This document shows positions 15,678-22,951 of a stretch of DNA of 34,450 nt, piece after piece. Every line of letters begins with the position of its first letter. Position 1 is the stretch's first letter. Both the position numbers and the translations under genes were made by a program. The notes beneath the pieces were generated by a model, which ran no database searches, was not told the origin of the DNA, and saw only the letters and a list, made by a program, of their open reading frames with translations. Source of the DNA: Betaproteobacteria bacterium (GTDB lineage Bacteria > Pseudomonadota > Gammaproteobacteria > Burkholderiales > SG8-39); contig CANIIA010000020.1 of assembly GCA_947467435.1 (NCBI GenBank), forward strand, positions 1 through 34,450. The letters are read 5' to 3'.

Positions 15678-16138
15678 TTGAGTAAACGTTTGGTGATGAA
15701 TGCCCATTCCGTTGCTGTGATTGGCGTGATGGACAGGCGATTCCCGCGCTTGAGTATTTGCATCTCTGCTAAGGCTGCGTGCGTACGTAATTCAGCAATT
15801 GAGATCAAGCGTGTTTTACGTAACGCGCGAACATCGACATGCATCCAGCGCGGTTTTTCTAAAGTGGCGGCAGCGTCGTAATACTTGCTGCGTCGTTCGA
15901 ATTGGGTTGCATCTGGATAGGCTTGACTGGCCACGACGGCCAAGCCCGCAATGCCTGGTTCGGCGCAACTCGAGTGATAAAACAACACCCCATCATCGCG
16001 TTGCATTTGATCGCGCATGAAATTGCGCGCTTGGTAATTACGTACGCCGGTCCAAGGCACCGTTTGTTTGGGCGCAGCGAGTGCGTCATCAATCGAGCAC
16101 TCGTTGGGCTCGGATTTCATCAACCAATATTTAGGCAT
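15674..16138 (-). CDS. EVE-domain protein (PUA-like; thymocyte nuclear protein 1 family)
   Basis: A 154-residue single-domain protein. It has the EVE landmarks [20 protein letters not shown] at the N-terminus, [17 protein letters not shown], and [23 protein letters not shown] domains have a PUA-like fold and are thought to read modified bases in DNA or RNA; no substrate is proven for this small stand-alone bacterial type. It lies directly downstream of the 6S RNA gene on the same strand and shares an ATGA overlap with hemE. The leader (16139–16234) has short palindromes such as CCACGCGTGG (16199–16208) but no clear Shine-Dalgarno sequence. Identification of the domain is strong; the function is open. 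Confidence 0.92.
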   Translation of the reverse strand: MPKYWLMKSEPNECSIDDALAAPKQTVPWTGVRNYQARNFMRDQMQRDDGVLFYHSSCAEPGIAGLAVVASQAYPDATQFERRSKYYDAAATLEKPRWMHVDVRALRKTRLISIAELRTHAALAEMQILKRGNRLSITPITATEWAFITKRLLK

Positions 16139-16234
16139 GTCTGCAGCGATTTACGATCAACGGTTCACGATTAGCAAGGGTTACGCATGCGCCGTTGCCC
16201 ACGCGTGGACGCTGACCGCGGTGTAATTGAGGGT

Positions 16235-16418
16235 GTCCCCCGCTCGTGCCGGTGAGCTCGTCTCCCGAACCCAGCAAAGGTCCAGGACGGTTACTTACCG
16301 GCCACATCAGGTTCATCCGGCTCGCAGGCGAGGGACGATCACAACAGTGGCACCAGAGGCAGCAACCAAATACCGCTATCGGTTCGGAAACTGAGCCCGG
16401 TCGAACACAGCAGGGGAC
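16235..16418 (-). ncRNA. ssrS: 6S RNA
   Basis: The minus-strand sequence here resembles E. coli 6S RNA in its 5' half: a TGTTCG motif, then CGGGCTCAGTTTCCGAACCG in place of the enterobacterial CGGGCCAGTCCCCTGAGCCG, then ATA. The ends form a nine-pair closing stem: GTCCCCTGC at 16418–16410 pairs with GCGGGGGAC at 16243–16235, including one G-U pair. The resulting length, 184 nt, is normal. 6S RNA mimics an open promoter and sequesters sigma-70 RNA polymerase in stationary phase. Its position just after zapA on the same strand is the conserved location in proteobacteria. Here the downstream gene is EVE rather than the ygfA/fau gene found in enterobacteria. Ends are estimated from the stem to within a few bases. 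Confidence 0.85.
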
Positions 16419-16504
16419 GCAGACTGCGCGGTATCAAACACGAGGTGTATCGATACCGAAAATAAATAATTTAATCACGACGACAGCAAACAAGAAAACG
16501 ACAA

Positions 16505-16813
16505 TTAAAACAGCTGATCTTGACGCGCGAGCGCGTCATCTAACTGCGCTTGCATGGCGGAGATTCTACGCTTGGCCTCGCCTAGGTCCAATCCACCGCC
16601 AACGTTTACTGACAGCATTTCGTGCGCGATATTGAGCGCGACCATCACGGCAATCCGTTCGGTGCCAACAATTTTTCCTGCTTGTTTGATGTCTTGCATT
16701 TTGCCGTCAAGATAGGCTACCGCTTGAAGCAAGTTATCGCGTTCGCCCTCTGGGCAGGCGATTTTGTAGCTACGGCCAAGCAAGGAGATTTCAAGCGTTT
16801 CTGCTTCAGCCAT
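16505..16813 (-). CDS. zapA: Cell division protein ZapA
   Basis: A 102-residue FtsZ-ring-associated protein. The N-terminal globular part reads LEISLLGRSYKIACPEGERD and is followed by LLQAVAYLDGKMQDIKQAGK and ERIAVMVALNIAHEML, all typical of ZapA. The C-terminus is a coiled coil (EAKRRISAMQAQLDDALARQ). ZapA cross-links FtsZ protofilaments at mid-cell. It starts five bases after the stop of the upstream coiled-coil gene, with AGAGG upstream of the ATG. Its stop is followed by 86 bases before the 6S RNA, which presumably hold the 6S promoter, although I could not pick out a convincing one. Confidence 0.95.
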   Translation of the reverse strand: MAEAETLEISLLGRSYKIACPEGERDNLLQAVAYLDGKMQDIKQAGKIVGTERIAVMVALNIAHEMLSVNVGGGLDLGEAKRRISAMQAQLDDALARQDQLF

Positions 16814-16818
16814 CGGTA

Positions 16819-17019
16819 CTAAACCTCTTCGCTCGGCAAGCGCGCAAGCATGTCAGTAATGCGCGTGCGTGCAGTCTCAAGTTTGTCTTGTTGACGTGCG
16901 ATCTCGTTGTTGGCTGCCGCCAATTGTTGGCGCAGCGTTTGTGCTTCATCACGCAGACGCGCATTTAATTGCGTAATTTGCGAGATTTTTTCTTCGAGTG
17001 CGCGTAAGCCTTCATCCAT
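16819..17019 (-). CDS. Small coiled-coil protein, ZapB-like (TIGR02449 type)
   Basis: A 66-residue protein, almost all coiled coil: LRALEEKISQITQLNARLRD, then LRQQLAAANNEIARQQDKLE, then RITDMLARLPSEEV. Size, composition and position immediately before zapA match the ZapB/TIGR02449-type division proteins. The open frame extends to 17208, but that part is the antisense of the cobalamin riboswitch and is not credible coding sequence. The ATG at 17017–17019 lies just six bases after a good -10 hexamer, so the mRNA may be leaderless. I do not give a symbol because ZapB homology cannot be proved by eye in a short coiled coil. Confidence 0.8.
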   Translation of the reverse strand: MDEGLRALEEKISQITQLNARLRDEAQTLRQQLAAANNEIARQQDKLETARTRITDMLARLPSEEV

Positions 17020-17025
17020 CCAAGC

Positions 17026-17055
17026 ACTATAGAGGGAGATTTTCTGCGCCGTCAA
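17026..17055 (-). promoter_or_regulatory. Promoter of the zapB-like–zapA unit
   Basis: The minus strand has TTGACG (17055–17050), an 18-bp spacer, then TATAGT (17031–17026), five of six matches to each sigma-70 hexamer. The coding ATG begins six bases after the -10, so the expected transcription start is at or within a base or two of the A of the ATG. There is no room for a Shine-Dalgarno sequence. It is divergent from the btuB riboswitch. Confidence 0.6.
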
Positions 17056-17094
17056 GAAACGTCGCACGATTTCAGTGTGAAAGGGGATGTATCT

Positions 17095-17335
17095 GTTACT
17101 ATCCGCACGCCTGATAGGTGCCCAATCGTCTTCACCGCGACTTGGGTTAAACGGGAAACAGGGGTCAATGGCCAAACGGTCCAGAGATAACCTGTGCTGC
17201 CCCCGCAACGGTAAGCGCGTTTAAGTTGCATCACATGCCACTGTGGTTGAACCCATGGGAAGGCGATGCAATCCCCGCATCGCTGGATACGTTCCAGCGC
17301 TTCGGACGCGTCAGCCCGTATACCGGCCCATTGGC
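17095..17335 (+). promoter_or_regulatory. Cobalamin (AdoCbl) riboswitch
   Basis: The conserved blocks appear in the right order on the plus strand: AGGTGCCC (17116–17123), ACGGGAAACAGGGG (17151–17164), GCTGCCCCCGCAAC (17206–17219), CCACTG (17238–17243), GGGAAGGCG (17258–17266), and a B12 box AGCCCGTATACCGGCC (17313–17328). Internal stems are visible, such as GCGATGC/GCATCGC (17263–17269 with 17277–17283) and GCTGGA/TCCAGC (17282–17287 with 17293–17298). It precedes a BtuB-type receptor gene, the classic target, and would lower receptor expression when cobalamin is plentiful. The outer boundaries are estimates. Confidence 0.93.
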
Positions 17336-17355
17336 CGACCCTGCGTACAGGGTCG
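17336..17355 (+). other. Hairpin just 3' of the B12 riboswitch (possible expression platform)
   Basis: CGACCCTG and CAGGGTCG form a perfect 8-bp stem closed by a CGTA loop. No T-run follows, so a terminator mechanism is not supported. The btuB Shine-Dalgarno sequence is about 135 bases further on. It may be part of a translational switch or simply a leader structure. Confidence 0.45.
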
Positions 17356-17499
17356 CGGTTGGACGGTTGCGGGGATGCACCGATCGACACACGCAAAGCA
17401 ATCTTGTATTGCATTGCGCGCGTTCGCCACGTCCTTTTCTTTCGTCCATTTCGATATTGCAACCTGCGGGGTCGCTGGGGGCTCGAAATTGGAGTGGTC

Positions 17500-19596
17500 A
17501 TGCGTTGGTCTTTGTCGTTCTCTTTGAGCCTTGCGCTCACACCGTGCGTAGCCTTTGCACAACTGTCTGTCGATGCATCGCTCGATGCGGTGGTGGTGTC
17601 AGCGCCACGCTTAAACACCGATGCGCGACAGTTACCCGCCAGCGTGACCGTGATCGGTCGCGAAGACATTGCTGCGAGCCCCGCCAAAACATTGCCCGAT
17701 TTGCTCACCGAGCAAGTGGGCATTGGTATACAAGATTATTTTGGTAATAACGCAGCCACCACCACCATCGACTTGCGTGGCTTTGGCGCCACAGGCGGAC
17801 AGAACACGTTAATTCTGGTTGATGGTCGACGACTCAATGACATCGATCAAAGTGCGGTGCAATGGGCCTCGGTGCCGTTATCGTCGATCGAACGTGTAGA
17901 AATTTTGCGCGGTACGGGCGCGGTGCTGTATGGCGATGGAGCCAGTGGTGGTGTGATTAATATTGTGACGCGCTCACCATTTAAACAAGGCCCACAAGCC
18001 GAACTGCTGGCGCGTACCGGTACGTACGGAACCAACGAAGGGCAAGTGTCCGGACGCATCAGCTACGACCGATTTGCATTCAATGCAAACAGCTATGGCT
18101 ATGTGTCGAACGGCTATCGCAGCAACAATCGCAATGAGCAAGCCAACGCAAATATCGGCATGCGTTGGGGCGATGATCAAACGTACTTAGATTTTCGTGC
18201 CGGTAGTGACAAACAAGATTTACGTTTGCCCGGCGCACGTACGATTCAGGCCTCCACAAGCACCAATGAATTTCAAAGTAATCCGCGTGGCGCGCAAACA
18301 CCGAACGACTACGCGAGTCGTGATGGTGGGCGTGTTGGTCTGACGCTTGGTGCGCGCATCGGCGAGGCCGAATGGATGATGGGTCTTGATTATCGAGGCA
18401 AAGATCAGCGCGCGTTTTATGCTGCAAGTGGTGCAAGAGAAATTGCGCTCGAAAATACGTCGATCACGCCGCGCGTGAGGTTTCCTGTGCAAGCAGCTGG
18501 ATTCCAACACGTGCTGACCATGGGTGTGGATCTGCACGATTGGCGTTATCGATTGCGTACTGCAGACTCGCAAGATAATTTAGCTACTCCAAGCAACATC
18601 GTCACTGTTGCACAACACAACCGCGCGTTTTATCTGCAAGACCGAATTGCATTGGGCGAACGCACGGGGCTGACGTTGGGCTTGCGCCGCGAACGTGTCG
18701 CGTTTGCAGCGACCGATCATCTGGACACCAATTCGGGTGGCTATACGGGCTTGACGAACTTAAATGGCGCGAACCCCACAGCGGCAAGTGATGCCGCAGC
18801 GGTACAACGACAACAAGCATGGGAGATGGGGCTGCGTCATACACCTAACGCCACCTGGAGTGGTTTTGCACGGTTGGGTCGTAGTTACCGCTTGTTAAAC
18901 GTTGATGAGTTGTATGAATCCAATGCAAGCTACAACCAAGAGTTTCAAATCTTGCGGCCTCAAGTGGCTTACACCGGTGAGTTCGGCGCCGAATGGACCT
19001 CTTCAACCACGTTTGTGCGTGCCGCGGTATTTCGTACTGATATTCGCGATGAGATTCATCTCGATCCGTTTACCACGGGCACAGGCAATACCAATCTGCC
19101 GCCTTCACGCCGACAAGGTGTGGAGCTTGAATCGCGTTGGCAGGCGCAATCGACACTGAGCGTACGCGGTGGCTATACCTATACCGACGCGCGATTTATA
19201 TCTGGCACGCTCACGGGGAGCGCAGATGCGATCGGCACGAATATGTCGATTGCTGGAAAACACGTTCCTTTAGTGCCTACCCATAAATTGAACGTCGGTG
19301 CGCGTTGGGATGCCAATGCAAAAACACGCGTCAATGCCACGCTGCTACGCGTAGCAAGTCAATACATGGATAACGATGAACCCAACACCTTAGGAAGCAA
19401 AATTCCGGCGTATACAAAAATCGATCTCAAGGCCGTGTACAGCATGCCCGGTGCACGCCTCAGTTTGAACGTGAACAATCTCACCGATGCGAAGTACTAC
19501 ACCTACGCAGTGCGAAGTGCGTTTACTTCAGATAAATATGCGGTGTATCCGTTGGCTGGTCGCACGCTGATGCTTGGTTTAGAAATTGATCTGTAA
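17500..19596 (+). CDS. btuB: TonB-dependent outer-membrane vitamin B12 receptor
   Basis: A 698-residue TonB-dependent receptor. It starts MRWSLSFSLSLALTPCVAFA, a signal peptide cleaved near residue 20, followed by the TonB box DAVVVSA (about 29–35), a plug domain (PASVTVIGREDIAASPAKTL; VEILRGTGAVLYGDGASGGV) and a 22-strand-type beta-barrel ending in a C-terminal aromatic/hydrophobic strand (LAGRTLMLGLEIDL). The upstream cobalamin riboswitch and the neighbouring btuF support cobalamin as ligand. The frame is open from 17266, but that part is riboswitch leader; GGAG five bases before 17500 fixes the start. The gene is convergent with btuF, 32 bp apart. Confidence 0.93.
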   Translation: MRWSLSFSLSLALTPCVAFAQLSVDASLDAVVVSAPRLNTDARQLPASVTVIGREDIAASPAKTLPDLLTEQVGIGIQDYFGNNAATTTIDLRGFGATGGQNTLILVDGRRLNDIDQSAVQWASVPLSSIERVEILRGTGAVLYGDGASGGVINIVTRSPFKQGPQAELLARTGTYGTNEGQVSGRISYDRFAFNANSYGYVSNGYRSNNRNEQANANIGMRWGDDQTYLDFRAGSDKQDLRLPGARTIQASTSTNEFQSNPRGAQTPNDYASRDGGRVGLTLGARIGEAEWMMGLDYRGKDQRAFYAASGAREIALENTSITPRVRFPVQAAGFQHVLTMGVDLHDWRYRLRTADSQDNLATPSNIVTVAQHNRAFYLQDRIALGERTGLTLGLRRERVAFAATDHLDTNSGGYTGLTNLNGANPTAASDAAAVQRQQAWEMGLRHTPNATWSGFARLGRSYRLLNVDELYESNASYNQEFQILRPQVAYTGEFGAEWTSSTTFVRAAVFRTDIRDEIHLDPFTTGTGNTNLPPSRRQGVELESRWQAQSTLSVRGGYTYTDARFISGTLTGSADAIGTNMSIAGKHVPLVPTHKLNVGARWDANAKTRVNATLLRVASQYMDNDEPNTLGSKIPAYTKIDLKAVYSMPGARLSLNVNNLTDAKYYTYAVRSAFTSDKYAVYPLAGRTLMLGLEIDL

Positions 19597-19628
19597 GTCG
19601 CATCTATCAAATGCGCGTTACACAATCC

Positions 19629-20516
19629 CTAACGGACCTGATGTAACGCCCGACACAGCGCTTCAGTGGCTGGCAAGATGCGTGGGCTCGGTCGATGCAA
19701 TGTGTTGGCATCGACCGTGATCCACCGTGCATCACGCACGGCCGGTAATTGCGGGAGCCGTCGACGCCATTCGTTTTGCCAAGTGTGCGCAGGTTGATCG
19801 GTTGGCGCAAAAATAATCACTTGCGGTGGGTTGGCCAAGATCGCCTCAGCGTCGACAATCGGGGCAATCACACGCGCATCGGCAAATATATTTTGCGCGC
19901 CGCATAAAGACAGTGCTTGCGACACCCAGTGCGTTCCATTGAGCGTCATCCACGGCCGTGATTCGATTTGATAAAACACACGTAACAAGGGCGCGCTTGA
20001 GGATTGAGCCTGTCGCAGTGCGGCGAGCTGCGTGCGAAAACTGGCAGCGCTTGCTTGTGCGTCCGTGCTGGTGCCAGCCAAGACCCCCAGCGCTTCAATG
20101 TGCGTAGCGATGTCCTCGAGCGCGCGCGGCTCACTCAGAAAGACGCTGAGCCCCAATTGTTCGAGGCGCGCTAAGCTTTGCCGATGCGCTTGGCTTGTCC
20201 AAGCCACCACCAGATCGGGACGCAGCGCGAGCAGGCGTTCTAAGTCGATGCCGGTTGCGCGTGCAACTTTTGGCAAGGATTGCGCCGCTGCGGGATAATC
20301 ACTGAATTCAGATACACCCACCACTTGCGTACCCGCGCCGGCAGCGAAGAGTAATTCGGTGATGTGCGGCGCAAGACTGACAATCCGTTGTGCCGGTTGA
20401 CGCAGCAGGATCACGCGTCCGGCGCTATCCGTTGCCTGTCGTGGCTGGGCCCAACATGGGGTAAGTAGCACAGTGAACGCAACAAACAACAACCAACGAC
20501 AGCGTAGTCGATCCAT
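19629..20516 (-). CDS. btuF: Periplasmic vitamin B12-binding protein
   Basis: A 295-residue class III substrate-binding protein. It has a signal peptide (LLFVAFTVLLTPCWA, cleavage near residue 23), then the BtuF-type first lobe: RIVSLAPHITELLFAAGAG, VGVSEFSDYPAAAQSLPKV and LRPDLVVAWTSQ. A long alpha-helical linker and the second lobe (YQIESRPWMTLNGTHWVSQA) follow. It would hand B12 to a BtuCD ABC transporter, but no btuC or btuD is visible here. It has no riboswitch of its own that I can see. A TAGAAT hexamer lies six bases before the ATG and there is no Shine-Dalgarno sequence. Haem- or siderophore-binding relatives share the fold; the neighbour btuB favours B12. Confidence 0.9.
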   Translation of the reverse strand: MDRLRCRWLLFVAFTVLLTPCWAQPRQATDSAGRVILLRQPAQRIVSLAPHITELLFAAGAGTQVVGVSEFSDYPAAAQSLPKVARATGIDLERLLALRPDLVVAWTSQAHRQSLARLEQLGLSVFLSEPRALEDIATHIEALGVLAGTSTDAQASAASFRTQLAALRQAQSSSAPLLRVFYQIESRPWMTLNGTHWVSQALSLCGAQNIFADARVIAPIVDAEAILANPPQVIIFAPTDQPAHTWQNEWRRRLPQLPAVRDARWITVDANTLHRPSPRILPATEALCRALHQVR

Positions 20517-20522
20517 CTGGGC

Positions 20523-20528
20523 ATTCTA
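20523..20528 (-). promoter_or_regulatory. Candidate -10 element for btuF
   Basis: The minus strand reads TAGAAT, with GCCCAG between it and the ATG. A weak -35 (TTCGCC) lies 17 bp upstream, inside a small stem-loop (CCTTCG/CGAAGG, 20534–20539 with 20548–20553). If used, the transcript would be leaderless or nearly so. Confidence 0.35.
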
Positions 20529-20642
20529 TCGATCCTTCGTCCTATGGCGAAGGCGGTTTGCGCAGCAATGTGACGCGCGCAGGATACGGATGCAACGTCA
20601 GCCCATCACGACCCCATTGGCGCACTGGTGTATGGTGCGTGC

Positions 20643-21725
20643 ATGCTAAAAGATACGGTGCCTATCGAATCGATGCGTCGGGCGTTGGTGATTAAACTGC
20701 GACACCATGGCGACGTGTTGTTGAGCGCGCCGGTGTTGTCGGCATTGAAAGCGCAAGCCCCCGAGATACAAATTGATGCGCTGGTGTACGACGACACCGC
20801 GGCGATGCTTGAAGCGCATCCGGCGCTCAGTGTGTTGCACACGGTCGGTCGGCGTTGGCGCGATCTGGGTTTGCTTGGACGTTTACGCGCTGAGTGGCGA
20901 TTATTTTTTGCGTTACGTGCGCGTCAGTACGATTTGCTGGTGCATCTGACCGAGGCGCCGCGCGGTGCATGGCTGGCGCGGACATTGGGAGCGCGTTGGT
21001 CAGTTGCGCCACAGGTGCCGGGTCGAGGGCGGTTTTGGCGGCGTAGCTTTACGCACTATTTTTCGGTGTTACGTAATGGACGCAGACACCAAGTTGAGCT
21101 GAATTTAGATGCGCTGCGACGCATTGGATTGCAGCCTACGCTGGCGCAACGTCGTGTCCACATTGTGGCGGGTGATGCTGCAGAACACGAAGTCGCTCAA
21201 CGCTTACAACACGTCGGACTCGCAGCCAAATCGTTTGTGCATCTTCATCCGGCATCGCGTTGGCAATTTAAGTGTTGGTCAGCAGAAAAAAACGCACATC
21301 TGATTGACCAACTCGTGGCACGCGGTGAACGGGTGCTAATCACGGCAGCTCCAGATGCCGCCGAACAAGCGTTTGTTGAGACGATTCTGGCGCGCACGAA
21401 GGCCCCAGTGATCAATTGGGCAGGCACACTCAGCATCAAACAATTGGTGGCATTGGTGGCACAAGCCAAGGTGTCGGTGTGTGTAGATTCCATGCCGCTA
21501 CACGTGGCGAGCGCTACCAGCACACCGGTCGTTGCTTTGTTTGGTCCGAGCGGCGATCAAGAGTGGGGACCCTGGATGGTGCCGCATGCGGTGGTGACCA
21601 GCGATCACACGTGTCGTCCGTGTGGACAGGATGGTTGTGGTGGCGGCAAAGTCAGTGATTGTTTAGAGCAACTCGATGTGGCACGCGTGATGCGTGCGGT
21701 GTCGCAGTTGATCGACACACCTTGA
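20643..21725 (+). CDS. waaQ: Lipopolysaccharide core heptosyltransferase, WaaQ/RfaQ-like (GT9)
   Basis: A 360-residue GT9 glycosyltransferase. The N-terminal half has RALVIKLRHHGDVLLSAPVL, the family's acceptor-side motif. The C-terminal half has HPASRWQFKCWSAEKNAHLI, VCVDSMPLHVASAT and ALFGPSGDQEWGPW, which are strong WaaQ-type features. It adds heptose, or another nucleotide-heptose-derived sugar, to the LPS inner core at the cytoplasmic face. A four-cysteine tail (CRPCGQDGCGGGKVSDC) is present. Starts at 20628 (GTG), 20643 (ATG) and 20673 (ATG) are all possible; none has a clear ribosome binding site. The following GT4 gene overlaps its stop by four bases. Confidence 0.88.
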   Translation: MLKDTVPIESMRRALVIKLRHHGDVLLSAPVLSALKAQAPEIQIDALVYDDTAAMLEAHPALSVLHTVGRRWRDLGLLGRLRAEWRLFFALRARQYDLLVHLTEAPRGAWLARTLGARWSVAPQVPGRGRFWRRSFTHYFSVLRNGRRHQVELNLDALRRIGLQPTLAQRRVHIVAGDAAEHEVAQRLQHVGLAAKSFVHLHPASRWQFKCWSAEKNAHLIDQLVARGERVLITAAPDAAEQAFVETILARTKAPVINWAGTLSIKQLVALVAQAKVSVCVDSMPLHVASATSTPVVALFGPSGDQEWGPWMVPHAVVTSDHTCRPCGQDGCGGGKVSDCLEQLDVARVMRAVSQLIDTP

Positions 21726-22909
21726 GCGCTAGGCGAGGCACTGCGCACCGAGTTGCGCTGATTCGACAACGCTACAACCCCTATGGTGGCGCCGAGCGAT
21801 TTGTGCAGCGGGCGTTGGACGCGTTAACGCGTGAAGGCATTGAAGTCACCTTGCTGTGTCGGCGTTGGAGTACGCCAGATCGTAATACGGTATTGCGTAC
21901 CTTGATGGTGAACCCTTTTTTTATTGGACGTTTATGGCGTGATATTGGGTTTGCACGGGGCGTACAACAAGCGCTGAAGCAACACGCCTTCGATCTCGTG
22001 CAATCACACGAACGCATTCCCGGCTGTACGATTTATCGCGCGGGTGATGGTGTGCATCGGCAGTGGTTGGCGCACCGTGCCGCGGCAGCAGGTTGGTGGC
22101 GTCGGTTAGGCGATGCACTTAATCCTTGGCATCGTTATATTTGCGCCCAAGAAAAAGCACTCTTCGAGCATCCGCAATTACGCGCGGTGATCTGTAACTC
22201 GCAGATGGTAGCGAAAGAAATTCACCGCGCGTTCAATCTTCCCGCTGCTCGTTTGCATGTCATTTATAACGGCGTGGATTTGTCTGCTTTTCATCCGCAA
22301 GTGCGTGCGCAACGACGACAAGCCGCACGCCAGCAATTCTCTTTATCATCGACAGACACGGTGTTTGCATTTGTCGGTTCAGGTTTTGCGCGCAAGGGAT
22401 TAAAAGAACTCCTGCACGCGTTGGCCTTACACAGCGATTCATCGCAGCTCTTGGTGGCGGGTACGGATCGACATCAGCGGCGTTTTGCCACGCAAGTCAG
22501 CGCGTTGGGGTTGCGCGATCGTGTGCATTTTTTAGGCGGCGTGGATGAGGTGCAAGCGATATATGCTGCTGCCGATGTGCTCGTATTACCCACTCACTAT
22601 GATCCGTTTCCCAACGTGGTTCTAGAGGCACTTGCCATGGGCTTGCCAGCGATTGTGAGTGATCAGTGTGGAGCGGCTGAGGTCATCATGTCAGAAAAAA
22701 ATGGCCTGATTGTCCCTGCGCGCGATGTGAATGCACTTGCAGTAGCAATGCAGCGTGCAAGCCAAATCACCTGGTCTAGTGAAACCGTACGTGCCAGTGT
22801 GCTTGAATTTGGCATCGAGTCGATGGCAGAAAAAATGCACGCCCTGTATCAAACGCTACTCAACGAGCAAACGTTGCGTATCCAAACGCCGCAAGTAGCG
22901 CCGGTATAA
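21722..22909 (+). CDS. Glycosyltransferase family 4, WaaG/RfaG-like
   Basis: A GT-B fold GT4 enzyme of about 395 residues. The N-terminus has RVALIRQRYNPYGGAERFVQ, with the donor-side glycine motif. The C-terminal domain has HVIYNGVDLSAFHP, FVGSGFARKGLKELLHALAL and ADVLVLPTHYDPFPNVVLEA, where the E(x7)E-type region binds the nucleotide sugar. The GSGFARKG segment resembles WaaG, which adds the first outer-core glucose, but the sugar here is not determined. The long frame opens at 21659, inside the upstream gene. The most economical start is TTG at 21722–21724, overlapping the waaQ stop as TTGA. The non-ATG start is inference. Confidence 0.85.
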   Translation: MSARRGTAHRVALIRQRYNPYGGAERFVQRALDALTREGIEVTLLCRRWSTPDRNTVLRTLMVNPFFIGRLWRDIGFARGVQQALKQHAFDLVQSHERIPGCTIYRAGDGVHRQWLAHRAAAAGWWRRLGDALNPWHRYICAQEKALFEHPQLRAVICNSQMVAKEIHRAFNLPAARLHVIYNGVDLSAFHPQVRAQRRQAARQQFSLSSTDTVFAFVGSGFARKGLKELLHALALHSDSSQLLVAGTDRHQRRFATQVSALGLRDRVHFLGGVDEVQAIYAAADVLVLPTHYDPFPNVVLEALAMGLPAIVSDQCGAAEVIMSEKNGLIVPARDVNALAVAMQRASQITWSSETVRASVLEFGIESMAEKMHALYQTLLNEQTLRIQTPQVAPV

Positions 22910-22910
22910 T
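22905..22910 (+). promoter_or_regulatory. Candidate -10 element for rmlBACD
   Basis: TATAAT spans the stop codon of the preceding gene, 41 bases before the rmlB ATG, so transcription would give a leader of about 35 nt. No good -35 is present at 16–18 bp. The rml genes may also be read from the upstream waaQ unit. Confidence 0.35.
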
Positions 22911-22951
22911 TGTTGTAATCGTGAATAACCGCGCGTTTTGGAAATAACCCC

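Noticed and set aside
17266..17499. In-frame N-terminal extension of btuB
   Set aside because: This stretch is the 3' part of the riboswitch and its leader. A signal peptide and a Shine-Dalgarno sequence define the start at 17500.
17052..17723. A 223-codon minus-strand frame across the riboswitch and the btuB 5' end
   Set aside because: It is antisense to the conserved cobalamin riboswitch and to the btuB signal-peptide and plug region, has low-complexity arginine/threonine-rich content and matches no family.
20534..20553. CCTTCG/CGAAGG hairpin before btuF considered as a riboswitch or terminator
   Set aside because: Only six pairs, no T-run and no B12-box or other conserved cobalamin riboswitch blocks nearby.
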